A stretch of 7,920 bases of DNA from assembly GCA_021818645.1 (NCBI GenBank), contig JAKATS010000103.1, positions 1-7,920 of the forward strand, read 5' to 3'. Under the pieces are notes generated by a model. The model was not told the origin of the DNA. It saw nothing but the letters and a program-made list of their open reading frames with translations, and searched no databases. The position numbers were made by a program, and so were the translations under genes. Position 1 is the stretch's first letter. Every line of letters begins with the position of its first letter. The DNA is from Acidobacteriota bacterium (GTDB lineage: Bacteria > Acidobacteriota > Terriglobia > Terriglobales > SCQP01). Positions 1 through 5,368 of this stretch are shown one piece after another.

Positions 1-1
1 T

Positions 2-541
2 ATGGCATCGCAAAGCACGCAATCTCACGAAGTCATTCAGCAATGGGCCGAATCGCATGGCGCCATTCCCACGATTGTCAGCCGCACCGGCGGCATGCTG
101 CGCTTCGAATTCGACCCCAGCCAGGCGGGCAACCTCACCCCCGTCGCCTGGGACGAATTCTTTCAGGTTTTCGATGAAAAAGGGCTGCAGCTGCTCTACG
201 ATGACAAGCCGGGCAGCCGGTTTCATAAGTTCGTTTATCCGGAAACCTTGGTCGGCGCCGAAACACCTCCGGCCCGTTCCCGCCGCCGGCTGGAAATCAT
301 CGGCGGCCGCGAACGCGCCGGCCGCGCCAGTCATGCCAGCACCGGCAAACCGGTTTCATCGGGTGCCAGCCGTTCCCGCCGCAGCCTGAGCCGCGCGGGA
401 AAAGAATCCGATTCCGAATCAACCCAGGCGCGCACGGTCTCCTCGCGCACGACCCGCCGTGCAACCACTGCGGCAAAAACCAAAACCCCGAAACGGACAC
501 CGAAAAAAGCCGCTCGCACGCCGCGCCGCAGCGCCGCTTAG
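2..541 (+). CDS. Conserved small-domain protein with a long basic tail
   Basis: The 179-residue product has two parts. Residues 8-76 form a compact domain (HEVIQQWAE, GGMLRFEF, WDEFFQVFDEKGLQLLY, RFHKFV). It resembles a widespread family of short hypothetical proteins that are often labelled, I believe wrongly, as 1,4-alpha-glucan branching enzyme. No glycosyl hydrolase motif is present. From about residue 91 the protein becomes low-complexity: I count 19 Arg and 7 Lys against 5 acidic residues in the last 89, with Ser/Thr/Ala and TPKRTPKKAARTPRR-like ends reminiscent of histone H1-like tails. That suggests nucleic-acid binding, but this is inference from composition. The ATG at base 2 puts the domain right at the N-terminus, as in relatives, although only one base upstream is visible. 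No signal peptide or membrane segment is seen. Function unknown. Confidence 0.8.
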   Translation: MASQSTQSHEVIQQWAESHGAIPTIVSRTGGMLRFEFDPSQAGNLTPVAWDEFFQVFDEKGLQLLYDDKPGSRFHKFVYPETLVGAETPPARSRRRLEIIGGRERAGRASHASTGKPVSSGASRSRRSLSRAGKESDSESTQARTVSSRTTRRATTAAKTKTPKRTPKKAARTPRRSAA

Positions 542-566
542 GTCTGCATGACCCGGGTGATTTCCA

Positions 567-596
567 CGCTGAGGCGGCCGCCGGGCCGGCTCAGTG
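567..596 (+). terminator. Strong hairpin after the basic-tail gene
   Basis: Bases 567-573 pair with 590-596 (CTGAG with CTCAG plus two outer pairs), and after one G-G mismatch 575-579 (CGGCC) pairs with 584-588 (GGCCG) around a GCCG loop. The hairpin starts 26 bases after the stop codon of the first gene. It has no downstream T-run, so it is not a canonical intrinsic terminator. It could be a pause, a factor-assisted terminator, an mRNA 3' end stabiliser, or the outer arm of a larger RNA. The base pairing is read directly; the role is inferred. Confidence 0.4.
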
Positions 597-612
597 CTGC
601 ATTAGAGTTGCT

Positions 613-618
613 TATACT
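613..618 (+). promoter_or_regulatory. Possible -10 box in the intergenic region
   Basis: TATACT differs from TATAAT at one position and is preceded by TTGCT. No recognisable -35 box lies 16-18 bases upstream, so the call rests on the -10 alone. Transcription from here would begin near 625 and run into the stem-loops at 640-731. Weak evidence. Confidence 0.3.
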
Positions 619-624
619 CGCTTC

Positions 625-740
625 TTCACTGCAACGCACCGGCCGAGTGGCTGCGGAATTATGCGAGATCGCAGGCCGAGGAACGGGGTCCTTGCCAGGT
701 CCCGTCTGGTGCCCGTCAAATCATGACGGGCCGCGTTTTT
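625..740 (+). ncRNA. Candidate structured small RNA or long leader
   Basis: Within the 282-base gap between the first gene and the HU-type gene, three successive helices can be drawn. First, 640-643 with 675-678 and 651-655 with 670-674, with a 7-base bulge at 644-650. Second, 683-690 with 698-705, eight pairs including two G-U. Third, 711-718 with 724-731, eight perfect pairs around AATCA. The third is followed by CGCG and TTTTT at 736-740, giving a terminator-like 3' end with a 4-base spacer. A possible -10 lies at 613-618. The sequence does not show the conserved cores of SRP RNA, RNase P RNA or tmRNA, and I cannot name a family. GC-rich DNA folds easily by chance. The rest of the gap (741-808) holds another small helix, 780-784 with 788-792, followed by a pyrimidine-rich stretch at 799-809. 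Confidence 0.35.
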
Positions 741-808
741 GCCGCCGAGGCCGGCCACTGGAACGGCGCAGCAGGAAAAGTGGCGCCGCCACACGCTGCT
801 TCTTTTCT

Positions 809-817
809 TGCTAGTAT
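809..817 (+). promoter_or_regulatory. Extended -10 promoter, predicted leaderless
   Basis: TGCTAGTAT matches the extended -10 pattern TGn-TATAAT with four of six core bases. The core ends six bases before the A of the HU-type start codon at 824, which is the normal distance to a transcription start. The transcript would therefore begin at or within a base or two of the ATG. No convincing -35 box is visible, as is usual for extended -10 promoters, and there is no Shine-Dalgarno motif before the gene. Confidence 0.55.
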
Positions 818-823
818 GTCTGC

Positions 824-1135
824 ATGACACGGACCCAATTAATTGACGCTCTGACCCTGACGTTGGCCATTCCCCGCAAAGAGAGCGAAACCGTTCTGCA
901 AACGGTCTTCGAAAGCATGGTCAATTCCTTGCGCGCAGGCGATAAGGTCGAAATTCGCGGCTTCGGCAGCTTTCGGCTGCGTCAGCGCCGCGCCCGCATG
1001 GGCCGTAATCCCAAAACCGGAGCCCAGGTTGAAGTACAAGCCCGCCGGGTTGCCTATTTCAAGCCGGCAAAAGAGTTGCGGGATGCCCTGAACAATCCTT
1101 CCGCTCATTCCGCTGCGGCTGCTCCCGAAGCCTGA
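824..1135 (+). CDS. HU/IHF-family DNA-binding protein (IHF-beta-like)
   Basis: This is a 103-residue histone-like protein that bends and compacts DNA as a dimer in the nucleoid. The N-terminal helical half (MTRTQLIDAL to about residue 38) is followed by the family signature GDKVEIRGFGSFRLRQRRARMGRNPKTG (39-66) and by the returning strand and C-terminal helix ending VAYFKPAKELRDALN. Pro63 in the GRNPKTG arm is the residue that intercalates into the DNA minor groove in this family. The arm is strongly Arg-rich. A short Ala-rich tail (about residues 91-103) extends beyond the usual ~90-95 residue length. HU and IHF-beta cannot be told apart reliably by eye; GRNPKTG favours an IHF-beta-type annotation. 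The ATG at 824 is chosen because the family N-terminus starts there and an extended -10 sits immediately upstream. An intrinsic terminator follows, so the gene is probably monocistronic. Confidence 0.95.
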   Translation: MTRTQLIDALTLTLAIPRKESETVLQTVFESMVNSLRAGDKVEIRGFGSFRLRQRRARMGRNPKTGAQVEVQARRVAYFKPAKELRDALNNPSAHSAAAAPEA

Positions 1136-1209
1136 GCCGGTCAGACTATGGTCGAAGTTTATGAACCAATGAAGCGGGGTGCTTAGTGATGGCATCAGTG
1201 GCTGGCGCC

Positions 1210-1234
1210 GCCCGGCGGTCCGGGTAATTTTTTT
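1210..1234 (+). terminator. Intrinsic terminator of the HU-type gene
   Basis: CCCGG at 1211-1215 pairs with CCGGG at 1220-1224 around the loop CGGT, with one possible extra G-U pair at the base. TAA and then seven T residues at 1228-1234 follow. This is a classical rho-independent signal, 75 bases after the HU-type stop codon and before the regulator gene. The stem is short but entirely G-C. Confidence 0.75.
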
Positions 1235-1237
1235 ATT

Positions 1238-1255
1238 GCCAGCTGGCTTGGCCAA
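1238..1255. promoter_or_regulatory. Two abutting palindromes, possible operator
   Basis: GCCAGCTGGC (1238-1247) is a perfect 10-base palindrome. TTGGCCAA (1248-1255), immediately next to it, is a perfect 8-base palindrome. They lie between the HU-type terminator and the XRE regulator gene, 40 to 60 bases before its start, where an autoregulatory operator would be expected. No clear -10/-35 pair is visible in this interval. The palindromes are seen; the regulator binding them is inference, and short GC-rich palindromes also occur by chance. Confidence 0.3.
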
Positions 1256-1295
1256 TGTTTACATTACTTGCAACCCCTTATGGATGCTGGCCCGC

Positions 1296-1649
1296 ATGTG
1301 GAATATCGGTGAAAGAATTCGGCAATTGCGCAACGATCGCAATCTGTCCCAGGGCGATCTGGAACAGCGCACCGGGCTGCTTCGCTGTTATCTTTCCCGG
1401 GTAGAAAACGGGCATACCATGCCTTCCCTGCAAACCTTGGCCAAAATTGCCCGCGCGCTCGATATACCGGTGGCCAATTTCTTCACCAGTTCCCAGGAAT
1501 ACAGCTTTCCCCGCCTGTCTTCCCAGGAAATTTCATTTCTCAGCCAACTCTACGCCCTTACTTCCCGGCTCAAACCCGCCGAACGTGAGCAAATTCTTGC
1601 CATCATTAAGCAAATGGCGGAACCGGATGCCGCCGGAACCGCCTCATAG
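1296..1649 (+). CDS. XRE-family helix-turn-helix transcriptional regulator
   Basis: This 117-residue cytoplasmic DNA-binding protein has a Cro/C1-type HTH at residues 4-60. The first HTH helix is SQGDLEQR (18-25), and the recognition helix lies around RCYLSRVENG (30-39), followed by the usual TMPSLQTLAKIARALDIP. The SQGDLEQRTGLLRCYLSRVENGH wording is close to regulators I know from many acidobacterial genomes. The C-terminal part (about 68-117) is polar, predicted helical, and has no recognised ligand domain. The start is taken as ATG 1296 (MWNIGERI), matching relatives; ATG 1284 (MLARMWN) in the same frame is possible. No Shine-Dalgarno is seen for either. The deaminase gene begins 8 bases after its stop, so the two are probably co-transcribed. 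The target is unknown; autoregulation through the palindromes upstream is possible. Confidence 0.9.
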   Translation: MWNIGERIRQLRNDRNLSQGDLEQRTGLLRCYLSRVENGHTMPSLQTLAKIARALDIPVANFFTSSQEYSFPRLSSQEISFLSQLYALTSRLKPAEREQILAIIKQMAEPDAAGTAS

Positions 1650-1657
1650 TTTCTCTC

Positions 1658-2704
1658 ATGCAGCCGATCGCCGCCGCCTGGCCCAAGGCTGAACTCCACC
1701 TGCATCTGGAGGGCAGCCTGGTTCCCGCAACCCTTTTCGAAATTTCCCGCCGCCATGGCTGCCCTTGCGGATTGGATTCTCTCGCCGCCTGCCAAGCGCT
1801 GTATCAATACCAAAACTTTGCCGGCTTTCTCCAGGCTTTCAAAACGGTGAGCCAGCATCTGCTGGATCCAGAAGATTATGCCTTGGCCTTGCGTGGATTG
1901 GCCCAGGACCTGAAGCGTCAAAACGTTGTTTATGCCGAAATTACCCTCTCCATCGGTGTTCTGCACTGGAAAAAGCAGGCAGTTGCGCCGGTGCTTGAGG
2001 CCTTGGAGGCGGAACGCCAGGCGCTGCACAATCAGAATCTGCGCCTGGCCTGGATCTTCGATGCCGTACGCCAGTTTGGCGTCGCGGCTGCGGAAAAGGT
2101 TCTGAGTGACGCATTGTACTGGCGGGAGCGAGCGCCGGTGGTGGCGATTGGGATTGGCGGAGACGAGATTCAAGGGCCGGCCGTCTGGTTTGAAAGCCTG
2201 TATGCCCGCGCAGCCGCCAACGGACTGCATTTAACCGCTCATGCCGGAGAAAACGCCGGAGCGGATTCGGTATGGCAAACTCTGCGATATCTGCATCCCG
2301 AACGCATCGGCCACGGCCTGCGCGCCCGGGAAGACCAGGAATTAATCCGGTATCTCGCCGCTCATGGCGCTGGAAACGCCGGAAAACAAACGGAAAGCCC
2401 GATCTGGCTTGAAATCTGCCCCACTTCCAATGTGCGCACTCAATGCCTGCTTCGTCTGGCGGATCATCCTTTGCCCCGGTTTTGGCAAGCCGGGCTGGCT
2501 TTGACGCTGGCCAGCGATGATCCCGCGATGTTCGAAACGGATCTGAACCAGGAATTTTCTCAGGCCGCCGCCCTGGGCCTATCGCCCGAGGATTGCCGGC
2601 AGTTAGCCCGTAATGGATTTTTGGCGGCTTTTCTGCCGGAACCCGACCGCGCCGCCTATCTCAACCTTTTTGATTCCAGGTCGCCTCAAGCTTCTGGAAA
2701 GTGA
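1658..2704 (+). CDS. add: Adenosine deaminase family protein
   Basis: This 348-residue TIM-barrel metal-dependent hydrolase deaminates adenosine to inosine in purine salvage; some family members act on adenine instead. The zinc and catalytic motifs are all present: PKAELHLHLEGS with His14 and His16, TAHAGE with His195 and Glu198, RIGHG with His219, LEICPTSNV, and ASDDP with Asp287 and Asp288. Length is normal for the family. Between His219 and the LEICPTSN strand there is an apparent short insertion (HGAGNAGKQTESP) compared with familiar homologues, probably a surface loop. Sequence alone does not settle adenosine versus adenine as substrate. The ATG at 1658 lies 8 bases after the regulator stop and places the metal motif close to the N-terminus as expected. 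No membrane segment or signal peptide, so cytoplasmic. Confidence 0.9.
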   Translation: MQPIAAAWPKAELHLHLEGSLVPATLFEISRRHGCPCGLDSLAACQALYQYQNFAGFLQAFKTVSQHLLDPEDYALALRGLAQDLKRQNVVYAEITLSIGVLHWKKQAVAPVLEALEAERQALHNQNLRLAWIFDAVRQFGVAAAEKVLSDALYWRERAPVVAIGIGGDEIQGPAVWFESLYARAAANGLHLTAHAGENAGADSVWQTLRYLHPERIGHGLRAREDQELIRYLAAHGAGNAGKQTESPIWLEICPTSNVRTQCLLRLADHPLPRFWQAGLALTLASDDPAMFETDLNQEFSQAAALGLSPEDCRQLARNGFLAAFLPEPDRAAYLNLFDSRSPQASGK

Positions 2705-2731
2705 TGCGCTCCGGCCACGATTCCAGCCTCC

Positions 2732-2740
2732 TGCTAAACT
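2732..2740 (+). promoter_or_regulatory. Extended -10 promoter just before proC
   Basis: TGCTAAACT fits the TGn-TATAAT extended -10 pattern with four of six core bases. It lies 28 bases beyond the deaminase stop and ends 10 bases before the proC ATG at 2751. Transcription would start around 2747, leaving a leader of only a few bases. The arrangement is like that before the HU-type gene. No Shine-Dalgarno is present. No clear -35 was found. Confidence 0.45.
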
Positions 2741-2750
2741 GAATTTCATC

Positions 2751-3617
2751 ATGCAAGCAGACTCCACTTCCGGCGGCGGGCTCAAGTTCAGCGGTGAAAA
2801 GCTGGCCGTGCTCGGCTGCGGCAAAATCGGCGAAGCCATGGTGCGAGGCATGCTGTCCAGCGGCTTTGCCCAGGCTTCCCAGATTCATGCCACCACGCGC
2901 CGGGAACCCCGCGCCCAGGCGCTGCATCGCGGCCTGGGCATTCACGCTTCCACCGATAATTCCAAAGCTGCCGCCGCCGCCAATATCATCGTGCTGGCGC
3001 TGAAGCCGAATCTGATTCTGCCGGTGCTGGAGGAAATCGCGGCGGTGTTGCGGCCGCCGGCCGCGCCGCTGATCGTTTCGGTGGCGGCCGCCGTCACCCT
3101 GGCTCAACTCGAACAAACGGCCGAGCGCCATGCCGGGCGCGGCGTGGCGGTGGCCCGGGCTATGCCCAATACCCCTGCTCTTATCGGCGCCGGCATGACC
3201 GCCCTGGCCATGGGCCGCCACGCTTCCGCCGAGCAGGCCGAACAGGCCCGCGGCATGCTGCTTTCGATCGGCCGCGCGGTCATTGCCGAAGAGCGCCATT
3301 TTGATGGCATTACGGGCCTGAGCGCCAGCGGTCCGGCTTTTATTTATATGGTGATTGAATCCATGGCGGAAGGCGGGGTGCGCATCGGTCTGCCCCGCGA
3401 ACTGGCGCTCGAACTGGCGGCGCAAACCGTCGTCGGCGCCGGCCGCATGGTGCTTGAAACCCGCGAGCATCCCGCCAAGCTGAAAGACGCGGTAACCACC
3501 CCCGCCGGCTGCACGGTGGATGGCTTATTGGAACTGGAAGCCGGCGGCTTGCGTGTAGCCCTGATCAAGGCCGTGGGCCGCGCCGCCCGGCGCGCGGGTG
3601 AATTGGCGGGTAAATAA
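2751..3617 (+). CDS. proC: Pyrroline-5-carboxylate reductase
   Basis: This 288-residue enzyme performs the last step of proline synthesis, reducing 1-pyrroline-5-carboxylate to L-proline with NAD(P)H in the cytoplasm. The Rossmann nucleotide-binding motif LGCGKIGEAM gives Gly22, Gly24 and Gly27. The middle carries VLALKPN, ARAMPNTPALIGAGMTAL and GLSASGPAFIYMVIESMAEGGVRIGL. The family signature near the C-terminus is DAVTTPAGCTVDGLLELEAGG, where the usual GGTT turn reads AGCT. Length is typical. The reading frame is open upstream to an ATG at 2613 inside the deaminase gene, but ATG 2751 is preferred: it gives the normal N-terminus (a ten-residue Ser/Gly-rich lead, then the first strand), avoids a long overlap, and has a -10 box directly before it. 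The isomerase gene follows after a short gap. Confidence 0.95.
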   Translation: MQADSTSGGGLKFSGEKLAVLGCGKIGEAMVRGMLSSGFAQASQIHATTRREPRAQALHRGLGIHASTDNSKAAAAANIIVLALKPNLILPVLEEIAAVLRPPAAPLIVSVAAAVTLAQLEQTAERHAGRGVAVARAMPNTPALIGAGMTALAMGRHASAEQAEQARGMLLSIGRAVIAEERHFDGITGLSASGPAFIYMVIESMAEGGVRIGLPRELALELAAQTVVGAGRMVLETREHPAKLKDAVTTPAGCTVDGLLELEAGGLRVALIKAVGRAARRAGELAGK

Positions 3618-3636
3618 ATCCAGCCCCGGGTTTTTT

Positions 3637-4647
3637 ATGGCGCCATTGCTTGATTCCCCATTTCTCATTCAACCCTGGTTCAGCCCTCGCATTTGGGGAA
3701 CTCAGGATTTGCGCGCCTGGTATCCCGAACGCAGCCTGGAAACCGAACCGATTGGCGAGGCCTGGCTGACCGCCGACGCCGGCGTAACCAGCTTGCCGGG
3801 CGCTCCGTCCTTATCGAGACTGGTTCAGGATCATCGCGAAGAACTGCTCGGGCCGCAGGCGGTTTTCTGGAAGGAAAATTCTTTCCCGCTGCTGGTGAAG
3901 TTATTATTTCCCCGCCAGAAACTTTCACTGCAGGTCCATCCCGATGATGCCTATGCCGCCGCTCACGGTCTGGGCCGCGGGAAAACCGAAATGTGGCATG
4001 TGCTCATGGCCGATCCCGACGCCAGCCTGGGCGTGAATCTGAAGCCCGGCATTTCGTTATCGCAGTTTGCCGTCGCCTGCCGCGCCGGGCAGGGAGCCGA
4101 GGCGCTGCAGTGGATTCAGGTGCGCGCCGGCGATACGATCTATCTGCCCGCCGGAACCATCCACGCCCTTGGCCCGGGCATGGTGCTGGCTGAAATTCAG
4201 CAGCAATCCGACAATACCTTCCGGCTTGACGACTATAGCCGCCGCGATGCCAACGGCCAGTTGCGCGAATTGCATCTTGAGCAGGGTTTAGCGGTGGCCC
4301 GGGCCCATGCCGGAGGCGGCCGCTTGAATCGCACACCGCAGACTTCGGGCCTGCTGGCGGCATCGGCTTACTTTCGGGTGGAGAAGGTCGCCCTCGATGC
4401 GCGCCAGGATTGGCTGCCTAAGCCGCGCCGTTTGCATATCTTTTTGCATCTGGAGGGTGAAGCGGTCCTGAGCAAAACCGCCGACAAAGATCCGGATGCC
4501 ACGCGTGTTTTCGAAGCTGCTGCCCCCATTGCCGCGGCGGCCCAGGATTTCCCGCTTCCCCGCGCCCACGCTGTTGTCCTTTCCGCCCTGGCAGCGGGCT
4601 GGCGGCTTTCGGGTTCAGGCTCGGTGCTCGACATCACCCTGCCCTGA
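3637..4647 (+). CDS. manA: Mannose-6-phosphate isomerase, class I type
   Basis: This 336-residue zinc-dependent cupin interconverts mannose 6-phosphate and fructose 6-phosphate, linking glycolysis to GDP-mannose and polysaccharide synthesis. Visible metal ligands are Gln99 and His101 in LSLQVHPDD, Glu118 in GKTEMWHVL, and His176 in PAGTIHALGPGMVLAEIQQ. The downstream SDNTFRLDDYSR matches the family's substrate-side motif. The N-terminal FSPRIWGTQDL is also typical. Length and motif spacing resemble the short bacterial (Bacillus-like) class I enzymes rather than the longer E. coli form. The start is ATG 3637, 19 bases after the proC stop; the frame is open back to a GTG at 3598 inside proC, which is less likely. 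No Shine-Dalgarno is visible. The TGA stop lies inside the inverted repeat shared with the convergent response regulator gene. It may be co-transcribed with proC. Confidence 0.93.
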   Translation: MAPLLDSPFLIQPWFSPRIWGTQDLRAWYPERSLETEPIGEAWLTADAGVTSLPGAPSLSRLVQDHREELLGPQAVFWKENSFPLLVKLLFPRQKLSLQVHPDDAYAAAHGLGRGKTEMWHVLMADPDASLGVNLKPGISLSQFAVACRAGQGAEALQWIQVRAGDTIYLPAGTIHALGPGMVLAEIQQQSDNTFRLDDYSRRDANGQLRELHLEQGLAVARAHAGGGRLNRTPQTSGLLAASAYFRVEKVALDARQDWLPKPRRLHIFLHLEGEAVLSKTADKDPDATRVFEAAAPIAAAAQDFPLPRAHAVVLSALAAGWRLSGSGSVLDITLP

Positions 4648-4667
4648 AAGGAAATCGTTTCAGGGCA
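4640..4667. terminator. Shared two-way terminator-like inverted repeat
   Basis: TGCCCTGAAA at 4640-4649 is a perfect reverse complement of TTTCAGGGCA at 4658-4667, with the 8-base loop GGAAATCG. It lies between two convergent genes. The isomerase stop (4645-4647) and the response regulator stop (4660-4662, read on the minus strand) are both inside the stem. There is no strong T-run beyond the stem on either strand, so efficiency as an intrinsic terminator is uncertain, though A/T pairs sit at the loop side. Confidence 0.55.
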
Positions 4668-5364
4668 TCAGGCGGTAGCCGACCCAGTGCTCGGTCAGCA
4701 GATGGACGGGATGGGCAGGATCGGCTTCAATTTTGCGCCGGAGCTGGTTGACAAATACCCGCAGCACTTCTGCCTCTTCGCCATAATCGGGACCCCAGAC
4801 CGCTTGCAGCAGCCTGCGGTGCGTGAGCACCTTGCCGGAGTTGCGCATCAGCAGCAATAAAAGATCGAATTCTTTGGGGGTGAGCCGGATTTCAACTCCG
4901 GCGCGTTTCAGCCGGCGGGTGGAAGGATCGAGTTCGAGCTCGCCGGCACGGAGCGGGCCGGCGGGTTCGCCGGTGCGGGAGCGGCGCATGAGAGATCGCA
5001 CCCGGGCCAGCAGTTCCTCGCCGCTGAAAGGTTTGGTGACGTAATCGTCGGCGCCGGCGTCGAGCGCGACGACTTTTTCCTTTTCCGCCGAACGCACCGA
5101 CAGCACCAGAATAGGCAGCGCGGAAAGGTGGCGGATTTCCTGGCAGACTTCCCCGCCGGAAAGACCAGGCAGGCCGAGGTCGAGCAGCACCAGATCCCAT
5201 GTTTCCGCCCGCAAGGCTTCGAGCGCCGCCTCGCCCGAAGCCGCGGTCACCACCTCGTAGCCCTGGGCGATGAGCAGGGTGCGGAGGGCGCGGCGAATCT
5301 GCGGCGCGTCATCTACCACCAGAATGCGGGCGGAGCTTTCGTGATGAGCTTCAGCGGTCTGCAT
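4660..5364 (-). CDS. kdpE: KdpE-type response regulator (OmpR/PhoB family)
   Basis: This is a 234-residue two-component regulator. The receiver domain (about residues 12-125) shows the acidic pair Asp18 and Asp19, the phospho-acceptor Asp62 in LVLLDLGLPGL, Ser89 in LVLSVR, and Lys111 in VTKPF. The winged-helix DNA-binding domain (about 137-234) contains LTPKEFDLLLLLMRNSGKVLTHRRLLQAVWG, LRVFVNQLRRKIE and the terminal WVGYRLMP. The VWGPDY and LRVFVNQLRRKIEADP wording, with the adjacent KdpD-like kinase, supports KdpE, the activator of the potassium pump operon. Other OmpR-type roles cannot be excluded. ATG 5364 is chosen because it lies 4 bases after the kinase stop and gives a normal N-terminus; an open upstream extension to 5424 would overlap the kinase gene. 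It is the last gene of the minus-strand operon. Confidence 0.9.
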   Translation of the reverse strand: MQTAEAHHESSARILVVDDAPQIRRALRTLLIAQGYEVVTAASGEAALEALRAETWDLVLLDLGLPGLSGGEVCQEIRHLSALPILVLSVRSAEKEKVVALDAGADDYVTKPFSGEELLARVRSLMRRSRTGEPAGPLRAGELELDPSTRRLKRAGVEIRLTPKEFDLLLLLMRNSGKVLTHRRLLQAVWGPDYGEEAEVLRVFVNQLRRKIEADPAHPVHLLTEHWVGYRLMP

Positions 5365-5368
5365 AAGC

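Noticed and set aside
641..656. GGCCGAGTGGCTGCGG resembles the D-arm of a serine or leucine tRNA
   Set aside because: No acceptor stem, anticodon arm or GGTTCGAnnCC T-arm can be placed around it, so it is not a tRNA gene.
548..814. 88-codon open frame on the + strand in the gap between the first gene and the HU-type gene
   Set aside because: Its translation is Arg-rich with no recognisable motif, it crosses the hairpins and T-tract of the gap, and it has no ribosome binding site. It looks like chance openness in GC-rich DNA.
542..828. 11-base repeat GTCTGCATGAC at 542-552 and 818-828, flanking the gap
   Set aside because: A pair of exact 11-mers is expected by chance several times in a window of this size. 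There is no inverted-repeat end, target duplication or transposase frame between them.
1550..2230. 226-codon minus-strand frame over the regulator end and deaminase start
   Set aside because: It covers the HLHLEG metal motif region of the deaminase in antisense and has no recognisable features.
2613..2750. Upstream extension of proC to the ATG at 2613
   Set aside because: It would overlap the deaminase by 92 bases and add residues not seen in the family. ATG 2751 with its adjacent -10 box is the better start.
2661..3470. 269-codon open frame on the minus strand opposite proC
   Set aside because: It is the antisense shadow of a clearly real gene. It is His/Gly/Ala-rich without motifs, which is typical of complementary frames in high-GC coding DNA.
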